A stretch of DNA of 64,000 bases, from contig NZ_NFKT01000007.1 of the NCBI RefSeq assembly GCF_002160525.1, forward strand, positions 90,118 through 154,117. Reading direction: 5' to 3'. The notes under the pieces are model-generated. The model did not search any database. It was given only the letters and a program-made list of their open reading frames with translations, and had not been told where the DNA came from. Both the position numbers and the translations under genes were made by a program. This stretch comes from Lachnoclostridium sp. An169 (GTDB taxonomy: Bacteria > Bacillota > Clostridia > Lachnospirales > Lachnospiraceae). The first letter of the stretch is position 1, and each line of letters opens with the position of its first letter. Of this stretch, positions 43,927-53,614 are shown piece after piece.

Positions 43927-44002
43927 ACGTCCTCCCCTTTCTCCACACCGCAGCTTTTCTCTGCTGCTTTTTATTATATGAGGGGTTGTACAGACTTATG
44001 AC

Positions 44003-44242
44003 TCAAAGATAGCGGAACATCTCTTTGGCGTCTTCCTTTTTCGTCGTCTCCTGTATCTGGAGCACTTCCACCTTCACGTTTCTCGTGCCGAACTGGATCT
44101 CAATGATATCTCCTGCCTTCACATTCACCGACGCCTTGGCAACTTTACCGTTGACCGTGACTCTTCCCGCATCGCACGCCTCGTTCGCCACAGTGCGCCG
44201 TTTGATCAACCGGGATACCTTTAAAAATTTGTCCAAACGCAT
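44003..44242 (-). CDS. S4-domain RNA-binding protein (YabO/HslR type)
   Basis: 79 residues from the ATG at 44242 (GGGGAG 6-7 bases upstream); a longer frame to 44302 runs into the HU terminator. It is a single S4 domain: MRLDKFLKVSRLIKRRTVAN, then AGRVTVNGKVAKAS. It probably binds rRNA and helps recycle stalled 50S-peptidyl-tRNA complexes, as shown for HslR/RqcP relatives. It is located between HU and yabP as in Bacillus. Confidence 0.93.
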   Translation of the reverse strand: MRLDKFLKVSRLIKRRTVANEACDAGRVTVNGKVAKASVNVKAGDIIEIQFGTRNVKVEVLQIQETTKKEDAKEMFRYL

Positions 44243-44296
44243 AGTTTTTCTCCCCTGTCCTGTTACTTTTTCTGTTCCGGTTTTGCCTATCAATAA

Positions 44297-44329
44297 AGGC
44301 ACTTACAATGACTGCCATTGTAAGTGCCT
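44297..44329 (-). terminator. Terminator of the HU gene
   Basis: AGGCACTTACAATG (44297-44310) pairs perfectly with CATTGTAAGTGCCT (44316-44329). On the minus strand TTTATT follows. Confidence 0.8.
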
Positions 44330-44383
44330 GTCCATTCTTCAAACCGGTCTGGTTAGGATCTGTCCTTTTTCTGAACCGACGGA

Positions 44384-44656
44384 TTAGTTGATTGCGTCCT
44401 TTAAAGCTTTTCCTGCTTTAAACTTCGGAGCCTTGCATGCTGCAATCTTCATTGTCTTTCCTGTCTGCGGATTTCTTCCTTCTCTTGCAGCTCTCTCACT
44501 TACTTCAAATGTTCCAAATCCAACAAGCTGTACTTTATCTCCTGCTTTCAGCTGCTCTGTTACAACGTCAACAAAAGCCTTTAATGCTTTTTCGGAATCT
44601 TTCTTAGAAATCTCTGCTTTCTCTGCAACTGCTGCTACTAATTCTGTCTTGTTCAT
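44384..44656 (-). CDS. hup: HU-family DNA-binding protein
   Basis: 90 residues, standard [22 protein letters not shown] at the N-terminus and the DNA-binding arm [20 protein letters not shown]. It compacts chromosomal DNA. It has its own strong promoter and terminator and is therefore expressed separately from the genes downstream. Confidence 0.97.
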   Translation of the reverse strand: MNKTELVAAVAEKAEISKKDSEKALKAFVDVVTEQLKAGDKVQLVGFGTFEVSERAAREGRNPQTGKTMKIAACKAPKFKAGKALKDAIN

Positions 44657-44744
44657 GGATATTTCCTCCTTTATTGCACATGATACAATATTTTCTTTTT
44701 AAGGTTCCTGCCTCTCCGTTCACAGGAATTCACCCTTATGTATT

Positions 44745-44773
44745 GTTATACCGGTTTCATATCCCTTTGTCAA
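44745..44773 (-). promoter_or_regulatory. HU gene promoter
   Basis: Minus-strand TTGACA (complement of 44768-44773), exactly 17 bases, TATAAC (complement of 44745-44750). Confidence 0.75.
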
Positions 44774-44916
44774 GATTTTTCGGCGTTTTTACACGTTTTT
44801 ACGTGATCCGCAGACTGCTTTCCATCCTCCCCGGCAGTACGGCACAGAATATCGGCAGAAACAGCCGCCGGCGCGGACTGCCGGCAGCTCTGACAGACAA
44901 AATAATGCAGACGCTT

Positions 44917-45927
44917 TCATCCCCGCAGCTCCAGAGAAAACTCTTCCTCCAGGAACTCGTATTTTTCTTCTGCCTGCCGCACAGCAAGGCGCAGTTTTTC
45001 CACGTTCTTCTCCGGAAGCCAGGCCTTGTTGGAATGGTAATAGCTGCTGGCAGTCTTCCAGAATTTCTCCGGATACGCCAGGTACAGCCCGATATATTCC
45101 CGCTCGCACTCCTCAAGCGGTCTGACACTTTCATATGCCTCAATGATCTCCGCGCCAAGTTTTTGTTTCCAATGATGTTTTTCCATTGCTTTCCGGAGGA
45201 AGTAATAGAGATCATGCACCCGGATGTCCACACACATATGCTCAAAATTCGTCACTGCCGCTCCGTCCCTGCACATCAGGACATTGTGATAATTGTAATC
45301 ACCGTGGGCAAGAGTACACTCCGCCGCGCTTTTTTCGTAAAGCCGCAGACAGCCGGAATCTTCCATCCGCGTCACCACCCGCTGTGCCAGTCCGAACATT
45401 TTTTCAAAGCTCTCAAGGAAAAGATATTCGAACTCATTTTTCCCCACACGGTTTCTGATAAACGAACGCACTTTTTTCAGTTCACGGTTGTGCCGCCCCA
45501 GCTCTTCCAGGGGGGACCGCCGCTGCCCGATACCGGTTCCCGTGAAAATTTCTTTTTCTTCCAGACGCTGCATTTTAATATGAAGAATCGCAAGCGCCCG
45601 AGCCGCTTCCAGGATCTCGGACTCCCGCTTTATGTCGCACTCTCTGCCCGTGTACCACTTCTTCATCATATAGCGGGTCCCGTCCCTGGCCGCACTGACA
45701 AGTTCACCGTCTCTGGTAAATACCGGGGTATCCACTTTCATATGTTCCTCAGTCTCCAGGCGGCTTAAAACAAGATACAATAAGGGGGCGCGCTTCTGTG
45801 AGACCGTGGTCTCCTTCAGAAGCATCGTCCCCTCATTTGTATCGCAAAAAAACGCACCCCTTATCTTCCGGGTGCTCTTTACTTCGACATCATAGCGCTC
45901 CAGCACTTCCAGTTCATACTCTCTCAT
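44917..45927 (-). CDS. CotS-family spore coat kinase-like protein
   Basis: 336 residues with an aminoglycoside phosphotransferase/choline kinase-like fold: LLKETTVSQKR in the N-lobe, catalytic loop LAHGDYNYHNVLM, and NFEHMCVDIRVHDLYYFLRK in place of the DFG region, where a Phe-Glu replaces the usual Asp. This fits the CotS/YtaA/YsxE spore coat group, whose kinase activity is unproven. It stands alone between HU and cca. Confidence 0.85.
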   Translation of the reverse strand: MREYELEVLERYDVEVKSTRKIRGAFFCDTNEGTMLLKETTVSQKRAPLLYLVLSRLETEEHMKVDTPVFTRDGELVSAARDGTRYMMKKWYTGRECDIKRESEILEAARALAILHIKMQRLEEKEIFTGTGIGQRRSPLEELGRHNRELKKVRSFIRNRVGKNEFEYLFLESFEKMFGLAQRVVTRMEDSGCLRLYEKSAAECTLAHGDYNYHNVLMCRDGAAVTNFEHMCVDIRVHDLYYFLRKAMEKHHWKQKLGAEIIEAYESVRPLEECEREYIGLYLAYPEKFWKTASSYYHSNKAWLPEKNVEKLRLAVRQAEEKYEFLEEEFSLELRG

Positions 45928-45992
45928 GGCTGCCCCCTGTCTCCTCGTATTCTGGTTCTTTCTAATTTATGAAGAGGACAGCCCGAGTATGC

Positions 45993-47327
45993 TTATAAAG
46001 CGAGCTTTTTTCTCACATAATCACACAGGATATCTTTCTGGTTTCTCTCCGGGTCGTCGATCACGTATTCCAGAAGTTCGCTCAGCATGCTTCCGATCTC
46101 CCTTCCCGGCTTCATTCCCATATCCATGAGTTCTCTGCCGCCCACAGCAAGCTGGCGCAGAGTCACACACTCCTCGTTGATAAGGATCTCATGGTACAGC
46201 TCCCGCATGGCGACAATATTTTCGATTTTCTCCCGTCTCCGGTAGGGGCTCTGCGCCTTGGCGTCCGCCATCCGTACCGCCAGATAATACGGGAAAAGGT
46301 CCACACCGATCCGGTTCATGGCGCGGCGCACATTTGCCGGGGTAGCCTCCACCCGGTAATCGTGGTAGCACACCAGCCTGCTCACTGTCTTAACGGTATC
46401 ATTATCGAATTTCAGCCGGCGCATTACCCGGCGGGCGATTTCCTCACTGACAAGGGCATGCCCCTTGAAATGATCCCTGCCTTCTTCGTCTGTTGTTCTC
46501 ACTGCAGGTTTTCCCATATCATGGAACAGCATCGTCAGCCGCAGAATCTTGTCCCGTTTTACATTTTTCAGGGCGTGAAGCGTGTGTTCCGCCACATCAT
46601 ATTTGTGGTGCGGTGTATTCTGCTCCACACCTACCATGGCATCCCACTCCGGCAGGATCACCTTCGTGATTCCCAGTTCATATGCATCCATAATCCGTTC
46701 CGGATGCGGGGAGACGAGCAGTTTCACAAGCTCCGCCTGAATCCTCTCGGCGCTGATGTTCTTCAGTGTGGGAGCAAGCTTCTTCACCGCCTCCGCAGTA
46801 TTCTTCTCAATGGGGAAATTCAGCTGTGCAGAAAAGCGCACCGCGCGCAGAATCCTGAGCGCATCCTCGGAAAACCGCTCCTCCGGGTCGCCCACACAGC
46901 GGATCAGATGGTGGTTCAGATCCTTCATGCCGCCGAAAACATCCACCAGTCTTACCTCATCGTTGTACGCCATTGCATTGATTGTAAAATCCCGGCGCCG
47001 CAGATCCTCCTCAAGCCGGTTCGTAAACCTCACCTCTTTCGGATGCCTGCTGTCCTCGTAGGCTCCGTCAACCCGATACGTAGTCACCTCATAGCTGTCC
47101 TTTCCAAGAAGCACCGTGACCGTCCCGTGCTGAATCCCCGTATCCACAGTGCGGCGGAACAGTTTCTTGATCTCCTGGGGCTTGGCCGAAGTCGTAATAT
47201 CCCAGTCCTCCGGACGTCTCGCCAGGATAGAATCCCTGACACAGCCGCCGACCGCAAAGGCCTCATAGCCGTGGAGCTGAAGATTATTGATAATCATCAG
47301 CACCTTTCTTGGCAGTGTTATCTTCAT
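45993..47327 (-). CDS. cca: CCA-adding enzyme / poly(A) polymerase family tRNA nucleotidyltransferase with HD domain
   Basis: 444 residues. The N-terminal class II nucleotidyltransferase core has GGCVRDSILARRPEDWDITT and the later RRDFTINAMAYN. An RNA-binding neck follows, then an HD domain (HTLHALKNV, LFHDMGKP, CYHDYRVEAT). It adds or repairs the tRNA 3' CCA end. It has its own position downstream of the SbcCD-like pair. Confidence 0.94.
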   Translation of the reverse strand: MKITLPRKVLMIINNLQLHGYEAFAVGGCVRDSILARRPEDWDITTSAKPQEIKKLFRRTVDTGIQHGTVTVLLGKDSYEVTTYRVDGAYEDSRHPKEVRFTNRLEEDLRRRDFTINAMAYNDEVRLVDVFGGMKDLNHHLIRCVGDPEERFSEDALRILRAVRFSAQLNFPIEKNTAEAVKKLAPTLKNISAERIQAELVKLLVSPHPERIMDAYELGITKVILPEWDAMVGVEQNTPHHKYDVAEHTLHALKNVKRDKILRLTMLFHDMGKPAVRTTDEEGRDHFKGHALVSEEIARRVMRRLKFDNDTVKTVSRLVCYHDYRVEATPANVRRAMNRIGVDLFPYYLAVRMADAKAQSPYRRREKIENIVAMRELYHEILINEECVTLRQLAVGGRELMDMGMKPGREIGSMLSELLEYVIDDPERNQKDILCDYVRKKLAL

Positions 47328-47370
47328 GTATCTCTTCCTTCCTGCAAATGAGACAGGTTTTCAACCGTTC

Positions 47371-48963
47371 TCAGAATTTTTTCAACATTTCTTCTTCCCT
47401 CTTTTGACAAGATAATATTATAACCTGTCTTTCCTGTCCGCTCAACCATTTTAACGCAGATTTCAGTCTTTTATCATCATAAAACGCAAAAGTATCGTCC
47501 AGAATCACCGGCATGGGCTCCTCCTGCAGGATCGATGCGGCCGCCATACGGATCGCAAAATAAATCTGCTCAATCGTCCCTCTGCTCAGAGCCCCGGCGG
47601 GGATGCGCCGGACGCCGTCCCACACGGAGATTTCCATCTTCTCGCCTACATTCATGGAAATATATTTTCCTCCGGTCAGTTCGGAAAATATTGCGGAGGC
47701 TCTCCTGTCCAGCAGACGGGAAGTCCTGCTGCCAAGTGATGCAGCCGCCTCCCGCAGATTCTCTTCCGCCATTTCCAGAGCGCGCACTCTCTTCCCGCAC
47801 TCCTTCTCCGTCTCATCCTCCGGCATCTCCTCATAATCCTCCCTCAGATTCTGCAGACGGATCTCCTTCTCCTTCCACTCCGCCTGAATCCGGTCCATCT
47901 CCCACTGAAGTTTCTGGATCGTATGGTCTGTGTTTTCGGACGCTTTCCGCGCTTCATAATCCGGCTGCCGCGCTGCGCTTTTCCCGTCGTCTTCTTCCGC
48001 ATGGTTCTGCGTTTTTCTGCGCCTGCGGATAGTCCCGGAGATCCCCGCGGCAAGAAGCCCTGCACCGATCAGGAATATGACTCCTGCGATGAAAAGGAAC
48101 GGCAGGGAAGAGCCCGAAAGGTTCTGTCCGCCGATCAGGGTGCCCCATGCTGTCCCCGCAATTCCGATCAGAATCCCCGCTATCCCGCCTTTCACCATGC
48201 TGTCCGGGCTGACGGAAGTTTCCTCCTGTTCTGTGCCACGGGCTTCTTCCTGTTCTGTGCCATATGCCTCTTCCCGGGCAGCGCGAAGCTCTTCCGCCTT
48301 TTCCTCAAATTCCGTCTGCAGCCCCGCCATATCCTGTTCCAGGTAGCGGCACTCCTGGGCGATTCCTCTGCGCCTTTCTTCCCGGCGCGCCTGCGCTTCC
48401 TTCAGTCTTCTTCCCGCATCTTTTCTCCGGTCACGGAGCATCTGAAGAGCGCTGCTCAGATCGATTTCCTCGCTTCCCGTCTCATAATAGTTCGCCGCAT
48501 AATTTTTCAGGCTGTCGGCAAGCCCCTGCCCCGGCATGGCCATAAACTGCCGTACCGATACCGTGCTGTCGAATCCGGAAGGAGTGATCCCGCCCAGAAG
48601 CATCTCCAGATCTCCCTGTTCCACAGAAAGCTCCTCCCCGTCATCCTCGCACACGAGGGATACATGTTTGGTATAGCGGTCAAAACTTCTCTCAAGGCGG
48701 AAATTTCTTCCTCCGCACACAAAACGCATCACTCCCGCGTACTGGCCGGGATTGTCCCACGGCTCATAGCGGGTAAAATCATCCTTCGCCGCCGCTTTTC
48801 CCCTGCCTCTTTCCAGCCCGAAGAGCATGGCACGGATAAACGCATGGATTGTTGATTTGCCGAACTCATTTTCCCCGCAGATCACCTGGACGCCGTCCCG
48901 CAGATAGAAGCGGCGCTCGGAAAACTTGCCGAAATTTTTCAGATACAATTCTGTAATTACCAT
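47371..48963 (-). CDS. SbcC/YhaN-like SMC-type ATPase
   Basis: About 530 residues from the ATG at 48963 (GGAGG upstream), overlapping the exonuclease gene by 7 bases. It has an N-terminal ATPase half with CGENEFGKSTIHAFIRAMLF, a coiled coil, a central pair of hydrophobic segments (about 258-310, AGILIGIAGTAWGTLIGG onward), more coiled coil, then the signature/Walker B half ALSRGTIEQIYFAIRMA and MPVILDDTFAFYDD. The two membrane segments in the middle are as in YhaN of Bacillus. It works with the metallophosphoesterase upstream on DNA ends. Confidence 0.88.
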   Translation of the reverse strand: MVITELYLKNFGKFSERRFYLRDGVQVICGENEFGKSTIHAFIRAMLFGLERGRGKAAAKDDFTRYEPWDNPGQYAGVMRFVCGGRNFRLERSFDRYTKHVSLVCEDDGEELSVEQGDLEMLLGGITPSGFDSTVSVRQFMAMPGQGLADSLKNYAANYYETGSEEIDLSSALQMLRDRRKDAGRRLKEAQARREERRRGIAQECRYLEQDMAGLQTEFEEKAEELRAAREEAYGTEQEEARGTEQEETSVSPDSMVKGGIAGILIGIAGTAWGTLIGGQNLSGSSLPFLFIAGVIFLIGAGLLAAGISGTIRRRRKTQNHAEEDDGKSAARQPDYEARKASENTDHTIQKLQWEMDRIQAEWKEKEIRLQNLREDYEEMPEDETEKECGKRVRALEMAEENLREAAASLGSRTSRLLDRRASAIFSELTGGKYISMNVGEKMEISVWDGVRRIPAGALSRGTIEQIYFAIRMAAASILQEEPMPVILDDTFAFYDDKRLKSALKWLSGQERQVIILSCQKREEEMLKKF

Positions 48964-50039
48964 GCTCCGCCTCCTTCCCTCCGGCATGCAAGCAGTACCT
49001 CCACACCCTCGCACAGGGCCTGATATTCTTCGCTTTCCTCATTGCAGCCCCGAAACCTGTCGATATATTTTCCAAGCAGATTGTCCCTGTTTTCCCTGTA
49101 AAGCCGCTCAAAATCATAAGCGGGCACGGACCCGTCCAGAACCTCAAGCACGTTTCCCGATTCCGCCGCCTGCTGCAGCAGATAGTCCGTATCAAAGCTG
49201 ATATCCGCATCCCGGCAGCCATTCAGCTCAATCTTGTAAATATTATCATTTCCATAGTTGTTAATTTCCTGACCAATCCTGTTTCTGACACTTCTCTGTG
49301 TATCCGTCTCATCCACAGTCAGCTCAAGATGAATGTAAGATCTGCGCGCGCAGGGAATCCAGCGGGTCCGTACCCCCTTCTCCGTAATCTCCCCCTGCAC
49401 ATACCCGTGAAGACCGGTATCATTTTTGTCAACCGGTTCCAGGGCTCCCGCATAGATAATCCTGTTTTTTACCAGTGCCTGCGGCTTATGGATATGCCCC
49501 ATCGCCACATATGCAAATCCCGACCGCTCCAGCTTTCTGCGGTCTATGGGAATATGCCTTTCATCCCCGCCGTGCCCCAGCAGAATCTCAAAGGGCTGCT
49601 TTCCCAGCGGCTCCAGATCATCATACAGCGGTTCCGTGATCTCCCGGTGATGGTAACTGAGCCCGTAAACTGCTGTTTCAAGCTCCGGGAACTCCATGTA
49701 CTCCGGCGTCTCCTCCAACAGCGGAAATACATTTTGGCTCCACCGGAATGTCCGATAGTAGGAGTCACTCCTGATATAATCATGATTTCCCGCAATCAGA
49801 ACAACCTTCGTGTGGTTCAGCGTCGCAAACATACTGTCCGCTTCTTTTAACTCCTTCAAAAGAGGCTGCCTGTGAAAGAGATCCCCTGCAATAAGCAGAA
49901 GATCCGTGTTCTGTTCCTCGCACACATCGATCACATGCTCAAATGTATCCCAGATTTCCCGGCCGCGTCTCCCCCTTAACGCAGCGCCTGCTTCCGGCTC
50001 CGCCCCCAGATGTACGTCCGCAATATGGATAAATTTCAT
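48957..50039 (-). CDS. SbcD/YhaO-like DNA repair metallophosphoesterase
   Basis: About 360 residues from the ATG at 50039 (GGGAGGGAA directly upstream); the longer frame to 50138 has no ribosome site. Phosphoesterase motifs: IHIADVHLG, LLIAGDLFHRQ, VVLIAGNHDYIR, LLGHGGDE and AMGHIHKPQ. It is the nuclease partner of the adjacent SMC-like ATPase. Confidence 0.92.
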   Translation of the reverse strand: MKFIHIADVHLGAEPEAGAALRGRRGREIWDTFEHVIDVCEEQNTDLLLIAGDLFHRQPLLKELKEADSMFATLNHTKVVLIAGNHDYIRSDSYYRTFRWSQNVFPLLEETPEYMEFPELETAVYGLSYHHREITEPLYDDLEPLGKQPFEILLGHGGDERHIPIDRRKLERSGFAYVAMGHIHKPQALVKNRIIYAGALEPVDKNDTGLHGYVQGEITEKGVRTRWIPCARRSYIHLELTVDETDTQRSVRNRIGQEINNYGNDNIYKIELNGCRDADISFDTDYLLQQAAESGNVLEVLDGSVPAYDFERLYRENRDNLLGKYIDRFRGCNEESEEYQALCEGVEVLLACRREGGGAW

Positions 50040-50142
50040 ACTTCCCTCCCGGCCTGTCCTGCCAGCCAATTTCTGTAAATAAGTTGCGTCGTTGAAACGG
50101 GCTGATATCCTGTCAGCTCCAATGTCCCTGCAAGCCAAAAGG

Positions 50143-50163
50143 GCGGCACACAGGATGTGCCGC
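50143..50163 (-). terminator. Terminator of asnS
   Basis: GCGGCACA (50143-50150) pairs with TGTGCCGC (50156-50163). On the minus strand CCTTTT follows. It lies 43 bases past the asnS stop codon. Confidence 0.7.
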
Positions 50164-50205
50164 TCCTCATTTTTCTTTTGTCTGATGGTCGCTTTTTGAT
50201 CACTG

Positions 50206-51597
50206 TTACAGCTCGCAGTTGTTCACCGTTCTAGGGAACGGGATCACGTCGCGGATGTTCGCCATTCCGGTCAGATACATCACGCAGCGCTCAAATCCAA
50301 GTCCGAATCCCGCGTGTCTTGTTGATCCGTATTTTCTCAGATCCAGATAGAACTGGTAGTCTTCCTCTTTGAGTCCCAGCTCTCTCATTCTGGTAAGGAG
50401 CTTGTCATAGTCATCCTCCCTCTGGCTTCCGCCGATGATCTCGCCGATTCCCGGCACAAGGCAGTCCACCGCTGCAACGGTCTTTCCGTCGTCATTCTGC
50501 TTCATGTAGAATGCCTTGATCTCCTTCGGATAGTCGGTCACGAACACCGGACGTTTGTAGATCTCTTCCGTCAGATAGCGCTCATGCTCGGTCTGAAGAT
50601 CACATCCCCAGGAAACCTTGTACTCAAACCTGTCATTGTTTTTGGCAAGAATGTCAATGGCTTCCGTATATGTCACACGGGCGAAATCAGAATTCACCAC
50701 ATTGTTCAGCCTGTCAAGCAGCCCCTTGTCCACAAAGGAATTGAAGAAATTCATCTCATCCGGTGCATTCTCCAGAACGTAGCTGATCACATACTTGAGC
50801 ATCGCCTCCGCCAGTTCCATATCATCATCCAGATCAGCAAATGCGATCTCCGGCTCGATCATCCAGAACTCCGCCGCATGCCTCGTTGTGTTGGAATTCT
50901 CCGCCCGGAAAGTCGGTCCGAATGTATAAATACTCCGGAATGCCTGGGCGTATGTCTCGCCGTTGAGCTGTCCGCTCACCGTAAGGCTCGTCTCTTTTCC
51001 GAAGAAATCTTTGCTGTAATCTACCGTGCCGTCCTCGTTCTTCGGCACATTCTCCATGTCCAGTGTGGTCACGCGGAACATCTCTCCCGCGCCCTCGCAG
51101 TCACTTCCGGTGATCAGCGGAGTATGCACATAGACAAATCCTCTCTCCTGGAAAAATTTATGAATCGCATATGCCGCCAGAGATCTCACACGGAACACTG
51201 CCTGGAATGTATTCGTTCTCGGACGCAGATGGGAAATCGTCCTGAGATATTCGAAACTGTGACGTTTCTTCTGCAGCGGATAATCCGGAGCGGACGCTCC
51301 TTCCACGCACACCTCGTCCGCCTGGATCTCAAACGGCTGCTTTGCCTGGGGCGTCGCCACAAGCGTACCGGTGACGATGACAGCCGCGCCTACGTTCAGC
51401 TTTGAGACTTCTGCAAAGTTCTCCATCCTGTCGTGATAGACGATCTGCAGAGTCTGGAAATAAGAGCCGTCATTCAGCACGATAAACCCGAATGTCTTGG
51501 AGTCGCGGATACTGCGGATCCAACCGCCAACCGTCACCTTCTTATCCAGGTACGCCTCCCTGTTTTTAAATAATTCCCGAATCGTTGTCAGTTCCAT
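50206..51597 (-). CDS. asnS: Asparaginyl-tRNA synthetase
   Basis: 463 residues from the ATG at 51597, with AAGGAG 7 bases upstream. The open frame extends 53 codons further but crosses the promoter, so the extension is not translated. It has an N-terminal OB-fold anticodon domain ([20 protein letters not shown]) and a class IIb catalytic core with [20 protein letters not shown] (motif 2) and [15 protein letters not shown] (motif 3). It charges tRNA-Asn. No T-box leader is present. Confidence 0.97.
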   Translation of the reverse strand: MELTTIRELFKNREAYLDKKVTVGGWIRSIRDSKTFGFIVLNDGSYFQTLQIVYHDRMENFAEVSKLNVGAAVIVTGTLVATPQAKQPFEIQADEVCVEGASAPDYPLQKKRHSFEYLRTISHLRPRTNTFQAVFRVRSLAAYAIHKFFQERGFVYVHTPLITGSDCEGAGEMFRVTTLDMENVPKNEDGTVDYSKDFFGKETSLTVSGQLNGETYAQAFRSIYTFGPTFRAENSNTTRHAAEFWMIEPEIAFADLDDDMELAEAMLKYVISYVLENAPDEMNFFNSFVDKGLLDRLNNVVNSDFARVTYTEAIDILAKNNDRFEYKVSWGCDLQTEHERYLTEEIYKRPVFVTDYPKEIKAFYMKQNDDGKTVAAVDCLVPGIGEIIGGSQREDDYDKLLTRMRELGLKEEDYQFYLDLRKYGSTRHAGFGLGFERCVMYLTGMANIRDVIPFPRTVNNCEL

Positions 51598-51642
51598 AAT
51601 AAAACTCCTTAAACAAATTATTCTGTTTTTGTCAGTATTGTC

Positions 51643-51671
51643 ATTATAGCACTGTCGGGCGGAGGCGTAAA
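51643..51671 (-). promoter_or_regulatory. asnS promoter
   Basis: Minus-strand TTTACG (complement of 51666-51671), 17 bases, TATAAT (complement of 51643-51648), 46 bases before the start codon. It lies only 18 bases from the divergent MerR-type promoter. Confidence 0.65.
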
Positions 51672-51688
51672 CAGGATTTTTATCACTC

Positions 51689-51719
51689 TTGACTCTCACG
51701 CAGCGTGATAGTGTATGCT
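51689..51719 (+). promoter_or_regulatory. MerR-type promoter and operator of the TipA-like regulator
   Basis: TTGACT (51689-51694), a 19-base spacer, TATGCT (51714-51719). The spacer holds the dyad ACTCTCACGC-A-GCGTGATAGT (51692-51712), symmetric at 9 of 10 positions. An overlong spacer filled by a palindrome is the diagnostic arrangement for promoters untwisted by MerR-family activators. Confidence 0.78.
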
Positions 51720-51798
51720 TAGTTACAGGGAAGCATAACAGACTCTGACCGGTCACTCCTGTTTTCGTCCCTTTATTCTATTGAGAGGAGCCTTTGAG

Positions 51799-52668
51799 AT
51801 GAAAAGTATAAGCCAGGTTGCCAGACTCACAGGCGTCAGTGTGCGGACGCTGCAGTACTATGATGAGATCGGGCTGTTAAAGCCCAGCAAACTCACTCCG
51901 TCCGGCTACCGCCTGTATGATGACGAGGCACTGCAGACGCTGCAGCAGATTTTATTTTTTAAAGAGCTTGGATTTCAACTGAAAGAGATCGATGAGATTT
52001 TAAAGGATCCGGATTTTGACCGGATCGCCGCTTTCAAAAAACAGAAAGAACTTTTTCTGTTAAAACGGAACCGTACCGACAGGCTGATACACCTTCTCGA
52101 ACGGCTTGAGAAAGGAGAACCGTGTATGAGCTTTAAAGAATTTGACCTGTCTGATTATATCAACGCCCTGGAAGATTTCAAATCCAGTCAGACCGAGACG
52201 GTCATCGAGCACTGGGGCAGCGTCGAAAATTTCGACATGTTCATCCAGAAAATCAAAGACGATGAAGAACATGTGGCACAGCTTGCCATCCGGCAGTTCG
52301 GCAGCATTGAAAAATATACCGAAGCCATGAAACACAATCTGGAACATTTCTCCGAAATCATGGATGACTGGTATGCCCAGGTTCCGGAAGAAATGAGGAC
52401 GGAGGATAAGTTTCTTAAACTGGCGTCGCGCAGAGGAGAAGACGTCTCCTCAGATCCCGTTCAGGACCTTGTGAAAGAAATCATTGCCAATGTCCGGGGA
52501 AATACACCTTCCGTACTGGTCGGGAACGAGGGCAGCTACTGCCGGATGATCATTGACTGCTATTCCAACGATTATCTGAGACGGGTCTTTGATACAAAAC
52601 ATGGGGAAGGAAGCTGTGATTATATCGTAAGGGCTTTTCAGTATTATATGGACAGCAACAGCCTGTGA
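51799..52668 (+). CDS. MerR-family regulator with TipAS-type ligand-binding domain
   Basis: About 289 residues from the ATG at 51799 (GAGGAG 8 bases upstream; an upstream TTG at 51781 is less likely). The N-terminal winged helix reads SQVARLTGVSVRTLQYYDEI then GLLKPSKLTPSGYRLYDDEA. A dimerisation helix follows, then a C-terminal TipAS-like domain (about 150-285), which in TipAL binds thiopeptide and other drugs covalently or tightly. The gene has its own MerR-type promoter, so it autoactivates. No obvious efflux target is next to it. Confidence 0.92.
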   Translation: MKSISQVARLTGVSVRTLQYYDEIGLLKPSKLTPSGYRLYDDEALQTLQQILFFKELGFQLKEIDEILKDPDFDRIAAFKKQKELFLLKRNRTDRLIHLLERLEKGEPCMSFKEFDLSDYINALEDFKSSQTETVIEHWGSVENFDMFIQKIKDDEEHVAQLAIRQFGSIEKYTEAMKHNLEHFSEIMDDWYAQVPEEMRTEDKFLKLASRRGEDVSSDPVQDLVKEIIANVRGNTPSVLVGNEGSYCRMIIDCYSNDYLRRVFDTKHGEGSCDYIVRAFQYYMDSNSL

Positions 52669-53104
52669 AGCTGTGGGGTCGTAATTTTAAAGCCTGTTGG
52701 GACTTTGTGCCTGTTCCTGTACTCTGTACCTGTTTGTGCACTTCCCGCTGCATCCGCTTCGGGTTCCGCCCTGCCTCTTCTACAACAGCTGCCACAGCCG
52801 GACTAAATCGCAACCGATCGTAATATTTCAGTACGCTACCTACCGGCTCTGGCAGGAGAGAGGCCCCTGCGTTGCGTTTTTATCTTTGCGCTCTAAGTTT
52901 AGCATATTAACGGATATTTAGCTACAAATTGCTGTACAGATACCTGCAAGGTATCCTTTTAAAAATCAACGCAGATATGAACAGTCGAACTTACACAGCT
53001 AAATAAGACATGGCTGAATAATTCCCCCTGTCGCAAAAATTAAAGAGATGATACAATATAAAAGCAGTGCAGATTATTTTCAATAGATCGCAAAGGGAAA
53101 ATAT
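52669..53104. other. Intergenic stretch, mostly featureless
   Basis: 436 bases between two plus-strand genes. I see no convincing gene. A weak GCAGG...CCTGC pairing near 52850 followed by GTTTTT may be the MerR gene terminator. An extended -10 box (TG-A-TACAAT at 53049-53057) without a clear -35 probably drives the GNAT gene. Confidence 0.4.
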
Positions 53105-53587
53105 ATGAAATATACAATACGAAAAATGAACGTGCAGGAATATCTCCTGCTGAATGATTTCCTATATGAAGCTATCTTCATCCCGGCCGGCGCCAAAGCG
53201 CCATCCAGAGACATTACCTCTTCTCCCGAAATGCAGGTCTATATTGACCAGTTCGGGACTCGGAAAGATGATCATGCCCTGGTGGCAGAAGCTGACGGAA
53301 AGGTCGTCGGCGCAGTATGGGTTCGGATCATGAATGATTATGGACATATCGATAATACAACACCTTCTCTTGCAATCTCCCTGTATCCGGAATACCGCGG
53401 TCTGGGAATCGGAACCTGTCTGATGCAGGAAATGCTGTCATTTCTCCAATCGCAGGGATATAAGCGCATTTCCCTGTCCGTGCAAAAGGCGAACTATGCT
53501 GCCAGAATGTATCGAAAACTTGGTTTTGAAGTTGTTAAGGAGAATGGTGAAGAATGGATTATGCTGTGGCAGAGGGACAGAATTTGA
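53105..53587 (+). CDS. GNAT-family N-acetyltransferase
   Basis: 160 residues, one GNAT domain. The central LVAEADGKVVGAVWVRIM, acetyl-CoA loop YPEYRGLGIGTCLMQEML and C-terminal NYAARMYRKLGFEVVKENGE are all in place, matching RimI-like family members. The substrate is unknown. It appears monocistronic. Confidence 0.9.
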   Translation: MKYTIRKMNVQEYLLLNDFLYEAIFIPAGAKAPSRDITSSPEMQVYIDQFGTRKDDHALVAEADGKVVGAVWVRIMNDYGHIDNTTPSLAISLYPEYRGLGIGTCLMQEMLSFLQSQGYKRISLSVQKANYAARMYRKLGFEVVKENGEEWIMLWQRDRI

Positions 53588-53614
53588 CATATTATGTGAC
53601 CGCTGTCTCGGATA

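Noticed and set aside
44800..44916. Possible RNA structure between HU and the CotS-like gene
   Set aside because: Several short GCCGGC-type pairings exist but no single stable, well-bounded fold is evident; left as plain intergenic DNA.
51598..51660. T-box leader for asnS
   Set aside because: The leader is only about 40 bases long, with no specifier stem, T-box sequence or terminator.
51598..51756. A 53-codon N-terminal extension of asnS
   Set aside because: It crosses the asnS promoter (TTTACG-N17-TATAAT). The AAGGAG site and the normal family N-terminus both point to the ATG at 51597.
52697..52921. A 74-codon frame after the MerR gene
   Set aside because: No ribosome site, odd Cys/Leu/Phe-rich composition and no similarity to anything I recognise.
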